A stretch of DNA of 64,000 bases. It comes from Maea johnstoni. Taxonomy: Eukaryota; Annelida; Polychaeta; Spionida; Magelonidae. The DNA lies in the NCBI GenBank assembly GCA_963942565.1, contig OZ012695.1, positions 11,904,048 through 11,968,047 of the forward strand, in the 5' to 3' direction. Shown here piece by piece: positions 12,374 to 23,190 of the stretch; position 1 is the first letter of the stretch; each line of letters begins with the position of its first letter. The position numbers were made by a program, and so were the translations under genes. The notes beneath the pieces are model-generated. The model saw only the letters and a list, made by a program, of their open reading frames with translations, was not told where the DNA came from and searched no databases.

Positions 12374-13149
12374 TCCGATAATTCCTAATAATTAACAGCC
12401 CAAAATATTAAAATTGCCAATTTCTAGCATCCAGTTTTTAAATCTTAGCTTCATATAAGACGCTGATCTGAGCCACAACTTGCCAGCAGTCCTGAATGAC
12501 CAACAGCCTTAAAACATGCAATCAGAAGTGACGCCTTTATTGTATTCGATACTTCAGAAAATAACTTAGGAATTTATAAGAGCATAATTTCACAATATAA
12601 ATGGATCTATTCATATTGATTGTGTTCCAACATTTTTACTCCGAATATTTTTGAAAGAAAAGTTATGGTCTAAAGTATATCAATTTGCTCCTTTTGTGCC
12701 CTATGTACACAGACAACTGAGTTCACACATTCATCCTAATCGTGGCCTATATATGCCTAGATCTACAAAATGCCTTGATCAAAATATGGTGTGCAAAATA
12801 CTGAGGTTTACTTTCAATTTTTTGCTTGCCAGTCCTGCCACTTTTTTGCCAATCACACCACTTCAGACCCTTTAAAATCAGTTTGAGCGGTTAATGAAAA
12901 GTAGAAATAATGATAATAACATATATTTCTTGACAATGATGACAATGTATTAATTGTGGTCATTAATGACCACTTGATGACCCCAAGAAGAGGGTGTGAA
13001 ATACTTGAATACCTGCTAGTCCCACAGAAGGGCTATTATTAGAAAGTCCTTCTGATGCATAAATTCTTTACTGACAGGCTGCAGGAAAGTAAACCTCAGG
13101 TGAAATATCTGAAAGACCAATGAAAATTGTAACACAACTAACAACTCTC
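12374..13149. other. Intergenic, no feature recognised
   Basis: A gap between two hAT-like MITEs. I see no coding or structural signal. Confidence 0.4.
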
Positions 13150-13157
13150 CTTCAAAT

Positions 13158-13464
13158 CATAGTCTTAGCCAGCAGGGCGTCTGGGTGTCATTTGGACACC
13201 CAAACCCTCAAAAATCCAATCAGGACACCCAAACATTTTTGTGGAATTTCTAAAAAGGTTATTTCTCAATCAAATAATTGAATTTTTCCACATAAATATG
13301 ATTCCAATGGCATAACATAGGGATATCATACCTTTTCTGAATAAGTAAGTACATGTTTATAGCAGTTATCTGGTCCACATTGAAATATATGGACGCCCCA
13401 AAATTTTACACATTATGTATGCCGATTTTAGGCACCCAATTTCTAAAGCCTGGCTAAGTCCCTG
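13158..13464. mobile_element. hAT-like MITE, second subfamily
   Basis: A 307-bp element with ends CATAGTCTTAGCCAGCAGGG and CCTGGCTAAGTCCCTG. The flanking 8-mers CTTCAAAT (13150-13157) and CTTCAATT (13465-13472) match at 7 of 8. It shares terminal repeats with the element at 11310, but its interior differs and is marked by GTCATTTGGACACCC just inside the left end. This defines a second subfamily. Confidence 0.85.
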
Positions 13465-13531
13465 CTTCAATTAAAATGAAAATGTAAGCTCTATTACCAA
13501 TATGTTTTATTATCACATTAATGGTCACAGA

Positions 13532-13855
13532 CAGAGACTTAGCCAGGACTCATCCAACCTGTATTATGAACAGGCCGTTTTCTAAAAAGCACGGTCTTTC
13601 CAGACAGTCAAAATATCCATGAGAAATTTTCAATTGTGACTAACACTTTTTTGATGGGTAATAACCAGAGATATACATGTATGACTAGTTATGTATATAG
13701 ATCTCTTATAATAACCATTTGAATATTTTCCAAACAAACCATCTTCTAAGACATGGCTGAAGTGAAAAATGACCTGTTTAACACAATATTCAAAGTTGTC
13801 TGATCATGTTCGCATTTTAGAGTCTAGATACAGACTTTTGAATTTTCAAAAGACT
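13532..13855. mobile_element. hAT-like MITE, left portion of a decayed copy
   Basis: It starts CAGAGACTTAGCCAGGAC and follows the first-subfamily interior, including CAAACAAACCATCTTCTAAG and the ACATGGCTGAAGTG segment. The matching right end is not found before the next element begins at 13864, so the copy is truncated. Confidence 0.65.
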
Positions 13856-13863
13856 CAGACAAC

Positions 13864-14174
13864 CAGGGGCTTAGCCGCAATGCGTCCAGCGTGTCATTTG
13901 GACACGCAGAACACTGTTTTTTGACAGTTTGGACACCCAAAATTTTATGAAGAATTTGCTGAAGATGACTTTTCTTAGAAGATAGAAGATGTAGAAGCTG
14001 TAGTGTCACTTTTATAAGACACACAAAGCAGTATCTGGCCTAAAAAAGCAAAATCTGTAAAGGTATAGGGTCTATCTTATTAGTAGTATGTTTTTTGTAC
14101 CACACTTTGGACACGCAAAAGTCTATGAAACCTCTATTTGGACACCCTGTTTCCAAATATCGGCTAAGACCCTG
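13864..14174. mobile_element. hAT-like MITE with exact 8-bp target duplication
   Basis: A 311-bp element with ends CAGGGGCTTAGCC and CGGCTAAGACCCTG. An exact duplication CAGACAAC flanks it (13856-13863 and 14175-14182). It is a second-subfamily copy (GTGTCATTTGGACACGC near the left end). It lies about 280 bp beyond the stop codon of the SP-RING gene on the other strand. Confidence 0.88.
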
Positions 14175-14428
14175 CAGACAACTCATAAATTTACCAAATA
14201 ATCTAGTCAATGTGCCAAGAATTTGTGACTACCTCTTCTTGGAATGGTAGTTAAAGCATGTTTGTATCTTATATAAAAATATGGGACTCAATGTCAAAAA
14301 CATATCTAGTTGCCTCTTGGACCCCAAAGCATCAAAATTTCAAGGGCCCAGAGAATTTCATTTGACAATTAAAAGTCCTATTTAAAACAGACCCTATGGA
14401 GTCTCAGCAATTAGCCTAGTTAAAACCA

Positions 14429-14434
14429 TTTATT
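14429..14434 (-). terminator. Polyadenylation signal of SP-RING gene
   Basis: AATAAA on the minus strand, 18 bp beyond the TGA at 14453-14455. The 3' UTR would be very short if this is the signal used. Confidence 0.6.
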
Positions 14435-14452
14435 GCCTACATGATAGGACAA

Positions 14453-17230
14453 TCACCACCCAACTGCCTCAATTTTCTTCCTCAGAGATTCATTTGTGTT
14501 CATGTCTTTCATATCCAATGGAATGGCGTTAGAACAACCCAGAACTGGGCAGCGAGCATTTTTCTGCGTGTTCTTTATAATCTGAGCTACAGCTTTGCGC
14601 TCATAGTTGTGGTTGCAATGTTTATTTTGCACAGGGTCTGTCATGATCTGCTGAGTATAAGGACACTTGGTTGTGAGTGTTTCAGCAACCATGATCAGAT
14701 CGTCAAATTCGTCATCCTCAGCATTTTTGGCTAGGGGAGGAATAGCAACGATGCCATTACTGGCACCATTCTCAGTGATGACAGCGCCATTGCTAGCGAC
14801 AGCACCAGTGGAGGTAGTCATGTTGGCTGTAGCGTTCGGAGCTACTGGTGCATTACTAGCGGGTTGTTTCACATTGTCCTTGTTCAGGAGGGTATCCAGG
14901 AAATCTGAAGCAATTTCATACGGGATCTCCTTCAGTAAATCATCACCAAAGTGACTGTGTTTGCTCATTTCCTTAAATGCACTTCTGACAAAAGGCAGCT
15001 GCATGCCGTTAGCTGTTGACAAAACAAGAACTATTGGATTGAAGGAGCTGGTATTTTTCACGTTTGAATCGAGGTAGGTGGCAAATATTGGCAAAGCTTG
15101 CACATAGTTTTTCAGCTTTTCGGTGCACATAGGTGTGGTGTAAATAAACACAGCAGATGTGCGGCAGTCGTCAAAGAATCCCACACATTTGATGATATCC
15201 CGTGCTGGGATGTTAATAATGTTACACTGAGAGTCGTTGACGGGTACCAGTACTCGCACAGCGTTTGAATAGAACATTACAGAATGAATGCGAACGCCCC
15301 TGTACGAGCCGAACACCATAATAGTTGCATCGATCATGGCCGGTGTTTGTGGCTGAGGTACGTTGGATTCTGGCCCCACTAGTCGCATTACTTTTCTTGG
15401 AGGTTCCTGGGAGCCAGATGTCACGTTCCCTGGCGCCCTGGCTACGATGGGTGGTGCCAACTGTGTTGCTACACCAGAGACAGAGGATACAACAGGTGGT
15501 TGTGGTCTTGGCGGTGCTGCGGGCCTGAACATGGCGGGTGGTTGCAGTTGAGATTGCGAGGATATGGTTGCAAAGTTCTGACCCACTTGAGCCAATCTTG
15601 CAACATGCTCTTGTAAAAGTTGAGGATAAGAAGAGGTCATAATTGCAGGACCTCTGTGTACAGCTGAATTCATGCCTTGAAAGAAGTTGTTTTGATAAGC
15701 AGGATGAGATGGAGGATACTGCTGCCGTAGTAGAGAGGTACCAGGTAAGTGAACATCCCCAAGCCTTTGCACAGGTGGCCGAAACTGCTGTGACAGCATG
15801 GGGGGAGGTTGGGGGGCCACTCCTCCCCCTTGTACAGAAGTCTGATATGACTGTGGCATCATACTGGAATTGCCTGTTGGCGCTTGTACCATAGTAGGTG
15901 GATACTGTGCAAGCATGGGAGCAGCATTTGATAGCGCTTGCACCAAAGTTGTATATGGCTGCAGCGGTGCCACCTGTGTTGGTGCTTGCACTGCGATTGG
16001 AATTTGCTGTGCCAACACAGGACCTATGTTTGTTGAGACCTGCGCTGAAGGGGGGTATTGTTGTGGCAACACAGGACCTAAGTTTGTTGAGACCTGCACT
16101 GAAGCGGGGTACTGCTGTGGTGGCGGTGGTGATACTGATACGGGATCTGCAGGCCCTGGAATGGGTGTATGCTCAGCTTCAGCAACTGGGGATGGCGTGT
16201 TGGAAACTTCCTCATCAACAGGCAGCGGCGGGTTACAAGTATTTTGCACAAGTGAGACAGGTTTGGGTTTAGAAAATATTCGTTTTTTCGGTTGACCGGT
16301 TCCAGGAACAACAACATGGGATGTCGGCAGGGTGCGTGCAGCTTCATTGGACGGTGCTGTTGTTGTAGTTGATGAGTCGTTTGTGTTTACATCAGAAGCA
16401 GCTGATGTTGTAGGCGTATCAGGCACTTCCTCTACATCCATATCTAATGTAGGATTGTCTGGAGGTGGAATTGTAACCACCTTTGTTCTAGAAGGTGTTT
16501 TTTCCTTTTCCACATCGGGTTCAGATGTAACCTTAGTCTCTGATGGCTTCTGTATTGCCACTTCAGATGGCTTCTGTATCGCCACTTCAGCAGGTTTTGG
16601 GTTTGATGTTGCTTCTGGTGCTTTTGGCGATGAAGATACAGTTTTCTTGATCAAAGTCTCTTTGGTTTGGGCACGGGTTTTAGAGATTTTGGCACTGATT
16701 TGTGCTGCTTTATTTGATTTAGATATGTAAGGAGCACTTGACACCAGGCGGGAATTAGCTGTAGTGTAGTCCAGATCAGTGATCTTAACTTGCCTGCCAG
16801 ACTTTTCGCCGACATTCATGAAAATTTCATGCAGTATGAAGTTGGTCGAACTTGTTTTGGGTTCACCTAGACAGGTTATTCCTTGCCTACTTTTCTCGGA
16901 ATCTCCAGGGTCAAATACAGGGTCCTTTCCACATTTCATTTTCAAAATATTTCTAACTCTTTCCCCGCATTCTACAGTACACTCGACGAAAAAGACTGGC
17001 AGCCTCGTACCATTGTGAACATGAACCGCAACGATATCTTCGCTATTGATGGAGATATCCATTTGTTTCTTCTTTTTCGGTTCTTCCCATGAAATGTCGA
17101 TACCATCCGGAGAGAGCATCACCGGCGAGCATGGTTTGATTTTCAAAGATCCCAGGCGAACACTGCGGATCTCCAGTGCTAACAAAGTCACACCATCCTT
17201 TGCCGCCTCCATGGTGCTTACAGAGCTCAT
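14453..17230 (-). CDS. PH-like / Pro-rich / SP-RING (NSE2-type) SUMO-pathway protein
   Basis: A single uninterrupted reading frame of 925 codons. The C-terminal 70 residues (856-925) form an SP-RING of the NSE2/MMS21 type. They contain CPYT, DPVQNKHCNHNYE and the ARCPVLGCS motif, with the Cys-His/Cys-Cys zinc ligands of this class, and an ESLRKKIE tail like that of NSE2. NSE2 is the SUMO E3 ligase of the SMC5/6 complex and is normally about 250 residues, so this protein is far longer. Residues ~14-135 and ~633-745 are two copies of one module: xxGSL/Y-K/R, a VM strand, SEDI/ARDI, then LPVFFVECT or AVFIYTTPMC. These resemble the PH-like region of the SUMO proteases SENP6/7; that family link is my inference. 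Residues ~200-330 are Ser/Thr/Lys-rich with a KPSEVAIQ repeat, and ~390-600 are Pro/Gln-rich with ~20-residue QQYPPSAQVSTN-type repeats. The first ATG (17230) is in weak context. The in-frame ATG at 17212 (GCACCATGG) is near-ideal and may be the real start. An upstream in-frame stop lies near 17300, and a possible splice acceptor ends at about 17285. Confidence 0.88.
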   Translation of the reverse strand: MSSVSTMEAAKDGVTLLALEIRSVRLGSLKIKPCSPVMLSPDGIDISWEEPKKKKQMDISINSEDIVAVHVHNGTRLPVFFVECTVECGERVRNILKMKCGKDPVFDPGDSEKSRQGITCLGEPKTSSTNFILHEIFMNVGEKSGRQVKITDLDYTTANSRLVSSAPYISKSNKAAQISAKISKTRAQTKETLIKKTVSSSPKAPEATSNPKPAEVAIQKPSEVAIQKPSETKVTSEPDVEKEKTPSRTKVVTIPPPDNPTLDMDVEEVPDTPTTSAASDVNTNDSSTTTTAPSNEAARTLPTSHVVVPGTGQPKKRIFSKPKPVSLVQNTCNPPLPVDEEVSNTPSPVAEAEHTPIPGPADPVSVSPPPPQQYPASVQVSTNLGPVLPQQYPPSAQVSTNIGPVLAQQIPIAVQAPTQVAPLQPYTTLVQALSNAAPMLAQYPPTMVQAPTGNSSMMPQSYQTSVQGGGVAPQPPPMLSQQFRPPVQRLGDVHLPGTSLLRQQYPPSHPAYQNNFFQGMNSAVHRGPAIMTSSYPQLLQEHVARLAQVGQNFATISSQSQLQPPAMFRPAAPPRPQPPVVSSVSGVATQLAPPIVARAPGNVTSGSQEPPRKVMRLVGPESNVPQPQTPAMIDATIMVFGSYRGVRIHSVMFYSNAVRVLVPVNDSQCNIINIPARDIIKCVGFFDDCRTSAVFIYTTPMCTEKLKNYVQALPIFATYLDSNVKNTSSFNPIVLVLSTANGMQLPFVRSAFKEMSKHSHFGDDLLKEIPYEIASDFLDTLLNKDNVKQPASNAPVAPNATANMTTSTGAVASNGAVITENGASNGIVAIPPLAKNAEDDEFDDLIMVAETLTTKCPYTQQIMTDPVQNKHCNHNYERKAVAQIIKNTQKNARCPVLGCSNAIPLDMKDMNTNESLRKKIEAVGW

Positions 17231-17853
17231 CTGCCTTGGAGACAAGTGTTCAAAGTTAAAGTTCGTATTGGAGTTTATGATCACCTGATAAAAATATCAA
17301 TATCAACTTCGAATACAGGTAAAATCCTCTTTTCATTTGCAGGAGATGCATTTCTGAAAATTGTCAGGGCGCCGCCATGATGAAAACAGTGCCAATATTA
17401 CTACGCATTGTGTTTAGTGTGATATTCGGCCTTTGGGATTATTTCATGAAGTTTACTCTTAAAGTCGAATAATCAGTCAAATCCTCTGGTATACTATTAC
17501 CTAAAGGTAATACACACATAATATGATATTACTTAGCTCCTGCGACTGCAGGACATATGATAGTGAACTACTTTGTTTTGGCGCAGTCAAACACAGATGT
17601 CCGTTTTGTCTTACCTCGACAGTTTTCTCAACCAATCGCTTATCGAGTATTAGTATCAAGATAGAAAGCTCGATGCTTTCCTCAGTTGTCTATATTTAGC
17701 CAGTCGTGGAAGTCCCCAAGAAATCTCAGCAGTGCACGTTGTCGAAGGAACTCCTCGTTGAGCCGACTCTCTCTCTCTCGCGAACTCTGCTTAAAATCCA
17801 TGTTGCGTGTAAATCGTATGGAGTAATAACAGCGTTCAACATATCTTACTAAA
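17231..17853. promoter_or_regulatory. NCS1: Divergent promoter between SP-RING gene and NCS-1 gene
   Basis: Only ~620 bp separate the two start codons, which point away from each other, so this interval must hold both 5' UTRs and core promoters unless upstream exons exist. A CCAAT box is at 17632-17636, some 220 bp before the NCS-1 ATG. A GCCGCCATGATG string near 17372 resembles a YY1-type site. No obvious TATA box is seen. Shared regulation of the pair is an inference from spacing alone. Confidence 0.6.
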
Positions 17854-17917
17854 ATGGGGAAGAAAAACAGCAAGTTAAAACAGGAGGAAATTGACGACTT
17901 GGTGAAGAAAACCTACT
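17854..17917 (+). CDS. NCS1: Neuronal calcium sensor (frequenin/NCS-1 type), exon 1
   Basis: First coding exon of an EF-hand calcium sensor of the frequenin/NCS-1 family. This family binds Ca2+ at membranes and regulates phosphatidylinositol 4-kinase, channels and transmitter release. It encodes 21 residues starting MGKKNSKLKQEEIDDL and one base of the next codon, before donor GTAAGT at 17918. Gly2 with Ser6 fits the N-myristoylation consensus used by these proteins. Joined to the exons at 37711 and 46080, the first 46 residues closely follow frequenin: SKLKQ, TYFT-KE, QWHKGF-KDCPNG. The TYFT and HKGF motifs favour frequenin/NCS-1 over hippocalcin or VILIP. Roughly 140 further residues, with the functional EF-hands 2-4, are not found and probably lie beyond the window. 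Confidence 0.9.
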
Positions 17918-18947
17918 GTAAGTATCATGATTGAAAGTCAACCCTACTGAATACCGCTGGCCAACACACATAGTGAAAACCCTCTGCACTGTCATGACAT
18001 TTGTGCTGTGTTCTACCTTAAAATAGTCTTGCGACATGTGTGCTCCTCTGTGATGTGCCTTTGGTCTGACAGCGCCATAGGCTTGCTGGCACACTTGCTG
18101 TGTATAAAATATGTAAAGCTGGCTATAGTATATACTATAAGTCTTAATTAAGCTGGCTAACAATGTTGTAAGAAATCAGCAAAATTTGATTAGGCCCATC
18201 TTGGTTCTCAATTTCACCAGGTTGGATGTCTGATTTCCCGTCTAAATCTCCAATGTTTGGTGCTTTCTCAGGAATGGGTTGGATGGGAGGTTACTGTTAT
18301 TAAAGCAAAGAAAATGTTATTTCTGCACCCTAAATGCATGTGTGTCATGGAAGATGACAGCGTAAGGAAGAGGATATTGAAAGATCGAGCAAGTCATTAA
18401 AAATATGGTATGAAGCTCTGCCAACAGTCCTGTTTTCGAAATGCTGAAAGCAAGTTCTAATTGATCTAGGCCTAAACATTTTTTACGGAGCATGTCATTC
18501 ATAATGGCAGAGAAGGTTGTTTTTTTAATAGTAAAACAGACTGGAAAGAGATTGTATGGAGGCATATGCATGGCAGGTTGATATAAGGGACATGAAGTTA
18601 AATTGTATTTTCCTCTCAAGCAATATTTTGTTTAGAGATGTGATAGGAGAAATTTGGTACCTTATATCAGTATGAATATATGTGAAAATATGTCAAAATT
18701 GGTGGCTGGACGTAGCCTATTGCAGTCTGGTGATTGTAGATTGAAAAAAAGTGCAGGGCATAAAATGTGTCTATCATGTGATTTAGGATGTAGAGATCCT
18801 TTGGAATGCTGATAATGTTTTTTAATTTCTAATGGGAACCGTAAACCAACATGAACCCTTTGATGATCAAATTGTTTTGTGGAAAATATCAGGCGGGTAT
18901 AACTGTGGGATGTATAAATCATCTGTGACATACAAATTAGGAGTTGA

Positions 18948-19190
18948 ATAATGACTTTAGGCACCCGCCTTAAGAATAATGACTATAGGCACCCGCCTTA
19001 AGAATAATGGCTATAGGCATCCGCCTTAAGTTTAATGGCTATAGGCACCCGCCTTAAGTTTAATGGCTATAGGCACCCGCCTTAAGAAAAATGGCTATAG
19101 GCACCCGCCTTAAGAATAATGGCTATACCCTTAAAGATAATGACTATAGGCACCCACCTTAAGTAATGCGGTATGGAGCCACCTTAAGAG
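18948..19190. repeat. ~28-bp tandem repeat
   Basis: About eight units of roughly 28 bp built on GGCACCCGCCTTAAG joined by AATAATGGCTATA-type spacers. The last units are degenerate. Confidence 0.92.
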
Positions 19191-19360
19191 GAGTGTCCAC
19201 ATGTCAACAATTTGAAGAGTTTACCAGAAATGTGAAATTGCTCTATTTTGTTGGACACCACCCAAGAGGCACTGCGGTATAGGTGCTAAATTTAGATTTT
19301 TTGGCTTTCAGTACAATCAATTATCATTTTTTTTCTTGCTATGTATAATTATATATAACC

Positions 19361-19680
19361 CAGGGCTCGACTCTAACAGTGGTCCTATGGCCCCAGGCCA
19401 GTAAAAAATTCCCAAAATGGCTTCGGGCCAGTAAAAAAGACCTCTACTGGTCCTACAGGGCCAGTAAACATTTGGGGACATTCTTGTTGACAAGTTTCCC
19501 CTCAAGAATGTGCCAAATGTTTTTTAAGATGGAACAAATGAAAATAAATGTTGTCTGTGGATTTTATGCAATGTTTTTTTTTTATATATTAAAGAAAAAA
19601 TTGTAGGACCAGTAAAAAGTTTGCAGGACCAGTAGATCCTTGGTGTTACTGGTCGTACGGGGCTAGTAACAGTAACATCT
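19361..19680. repeat. Decayed hAT-like MITE (CAGGGCTCGA end)
   Basis: It begins with CAGGGCTCGACTCTAAC, a common end sequence of hAT-type MITEs. The phrases GGGCCAGTAAA and GACCAGTA recur in both orientations up to about 19665. The right end is too diverged to fix, and no target duplication was found. Confidence 0.45.
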
Positions 19681-22280
19681 CTCGCAACCACATTGATCCA
19701 TAGCTTAAAGTCGCCCTGGTTTGTTATGTGGGGGGAATCAGGCAGACAATGTGTTATGCCTGGCAAGTGGCAACTTTCAAATAATGAAATATAGCAAGCT
19801 GTTATAGAATGCAGATGGCAACACACACATTTCGAGTGTTCTGAAGACAATAATGATCTGGTTGAGTGTTTCATTTTAGGATTTGTTTGTTTTTATCTTT
19901 ATCTATTTATATCAGACTTTTTTTTTGTTACATGTGGGTTAGCAAGGTAGGTGCAGACCTGTCTCTGGACCTGGGATGGGGAGGGCATGTAAAATATTTT
20001 CCCCTTGTTTAAGACAAGGTTTGGGGGAGGTAAAGTTGGTCACAAATGATTATTTCTTTGTTTTTTCCAGACTTGGGTGGTCCTGTAACTAGTAAAGTCC
20101 GAAATCAATATTTCAATCTGGTGGCAAGTGCCTGTACCCAAGAGAGGGGGGGGACCATAATCAAACTGTATATATACAGGAAGAAGGGGGGGGGGTCGAT
20201 GTAATGCAGGAACCACAATGAGCGAGGATGAAACATGTATATTGATATCATCTGAGACCTTGTAACAGCTAAGGACTTGCCACCAGCAGATATTGTTGTG
20301 ACCTGGGGTAAGTTTACAGCAGGCGATCAACTGATATACCATACTTGCAGCCAATATGCAATTTATAATTGTGAGAGAGTGGCCGTAAATCACCCATGTG
20401 CAGCATTATTTACATTGTGAGTATTTTAGTGGTGCTGGGAAACACACATATCTACTACATAGTACAACCTGGGCCTATAATTAATGTGATTGTATATTAA
20501 TTTATATTATATAAATCATGTTAATTGGTCTCAGCCACAAAACATAGAATCTGCATTTATCTGATCTTTAATTGGCACAGATTGTTTGTATGATTGTTTG
20601 CCATGCTGGTCTGGTCTGGTACATAAGTTTCCCAATGCTTGGTATTTTTGTCTAGTATTTGGTTGGAACAACCTCAAATGTTCCTTTCTATCAAGCCACA
20701 AGCCTTACACATGGAAAGGTGTGATATATTTATAATTTCTTATAGCCTAGACATAGGCTGAAAACTTTTTTATCACTTTTTTTTCGAACTTGAAACATTT
20801 ACCACTCAACTGCATGGGTCTGTCCTGATTTATTACTTGATTTCCTCACCAGGTGGCCAGAATGAGGTCTTTTTAGTTCCTTGGTTCTAGCTAAACTCTG
20901 CAATATCCATTAGTGTCACAATTACTGTAATTCATGCAGATAAGTGAGCCAGACAAAAAAATATTATTTTCACTGATTTTGGGGGCTAGCCGGTTTAAGA
21001 GAAAATTGTATTTTTACCAATTTAGGGGGCTAACTCATAAGAGAAGATTGTCTGCCATTGCCCGATCATTATTGAATTGCCTAAGTTTCTTCCGCCACCC
21101 TGGAAGAAATATATTTCTTCCGGAAGAAACCCAACCCTGGACTACTCAGTGTACTTCAGTGTCTGTCTTTTTGTGAAAAAATTTTGAACAGGCAATTTAG
21201 AAAGAGAACTTACCTCATACTAGATCGCAATTCATGAGCGACAGCCATATTAATTGTCACATTTTTTGTGTTTCAATTCAACTCATTAACTCATGATTGA
21301 AATAAAGCAAGTACAAGTCAGGAAGGAAAATTATAATTGTCTTACCTTATGTCATTGATAAACTATGGTATCCATATCTAGTAGTTATAGCCAAATTATG
21401 GCGGCTATTGAAACCTCCACACTTACCGGCCACCACCTCCGATGAACAAACTGACATCATTTTGAACTTGTTTGAAGTCATGGAAATGATTCGCTGTGAA
21501 TGTGATTTCAGATATTAAATATTAAAATGATGGTGTTTGTTTACCGGAGAAGATAGCCACTATTAGCCAATAGCCAGTATAAATCGAATCTCTTAGGAAC
21601 GGCCAGTTTTGTATAAATTTTACTTTATTTTAAGACTTGTTTTGAATGCTGTTGTATGCTGAATGTTATGATCTTCGCAAGATGTCGGACACCTCAATCT
21701 TCACATTTCAGTGTATTGATGATTGGTGTTGCCATCGGCTTTGAGAATTGTTGGCAGGACAGTATTATTCAAATTGAGTATCTGTCATCCTGTCAACGGG
21801 CCCAACCATCAGATTTCAAAATTGCAATTCAGCTGATTATTGCAATACAAATTAGCTGCATCAATTGGCTGATTTATACTCAAGTCAATTAGTGAGTCTG
21901 ACTCTGTCATTGTGATTGAAATATTGATGAAGAATTAGTCAGAGGAAATTCCATGTCAATCTACAACTCTCAGGGATCAGATCATCTAAACATGGCTGAT
22001 TAATTTATGGTAAATTTACATAAAAGGGGGGTGGTTGGATGTATATAAGCTAGCTGATTACTATCACTAAGTATGGTTTTATCCACAGTGTTAGGTGGTT
22101 CACTGAAAGGATCCCCATGGCAGTACTGCAGGACAACATGAACAGCCTGTTGCACAGTCAGCTTATGATCAAATTGCCCAGATGCTGGGAGCCTGCAGTG
22201 TCAGCTAGCTGATGAGTGTACATGACAATCCAAGCAGGGAATGCAAGCTGATAGGAAGGCTCTTTATAATTATGTGGTTG

Positions 22281-23130
22281 TAGTGATGTCATTGATATGA
22301 AATTTTATCGATTCGATTAATCGATATATTTTTCGATACGATTCGATTCGATACGCCGTAACGTGCTCGTTGGGCACAATCAATTACCTTGCCTTTTTAA
22401 TTCATTCATCAAACATCAAATTAATGAATTAATTCTGTATTTATGCATTCATCAATTATCATAATCAATCATGATTTATTTTATTCTATTTTTATTTCAT
22501 TTGAATACATGTATTACTTAATTTACTTTACGTTTATCAATTTACTTTATTTTTGATTTATTCTTATATACCTATTTTCAATTCATTCTACTTTGAATTA
22601 ATTTCATTTTGTGGCTGTTATTTGTATTGTATGTCTATATGTCTATATTGTATGTCTCATTACGTTTGCTCATTTGAGACACGAACGTTTGAAATGTTCG
22701 TATCTCGAATACTGCGCACTTGATCAGCAGTACGTTTAGCGAACGTTTCAGACATTGTTGTTCTGAATGTACTGCAAATTCTATGTGCGCAGTTAAATAA
22801 AATGGCGGCCGTTTGTTTTGGTGAGCGAATCGATCTACCGCTCATGATTTTGCGTGTACTTACGGCTGAGAGCCGTAGTACAACGTAAAGCACTACGATC
22901 GAAGGTAACTGCCGTTGGTTTGGTTAGGCTGAGCGATCGCTCATGATTTTTTGTGAGTACTTACGGCTGACAGTCGTAGTACATGGTAAAACTTAACCCC
23001 CAAATGTAGCGGCATTTGGGGGTAAATTTTGTCGATTCCGTCGCATCGATACGGTTGCCTTATCGATGCGACTATCGACAGGGTCTTAGCTAGCGGTGCA
23101 TCGACTTGGCGACTATCGATGACATCCCTA
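22281..23130. mobile_element. Non-autonomous hAT-like element, 850 bp
   Basis: The ends TAGTGATGTCATTGAT and ATCGATGACATCCCTA are inverted copies. An exact 8-bp duplication TGTGGTTG flanks it (22273-22280 and 23131-23138), which is typical of hAT transposition. Inside are ATCGAT-rich subterminal stretches and a repeated segment near 22810-22880 and 22925-22990 (GAGCGATCG, CTCATGATTTT, TACGGCTGA, GTAGTACA). There is no transposase-like ORF, so it would depend on another element. Confidence 0.88.
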
Positions 23131-23190
23131 TGTGGTTGTAACTTGTAGGTTTATTGTGTTTTTACATATCTAGCCTGTCTGGTACTAGTT

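Noticed and set aside
14667-16730. Several plus-strand frames of 62-141 codons
   Set aside because: They are antisense to the 925-codon SP-RING gene and lack family similarity.
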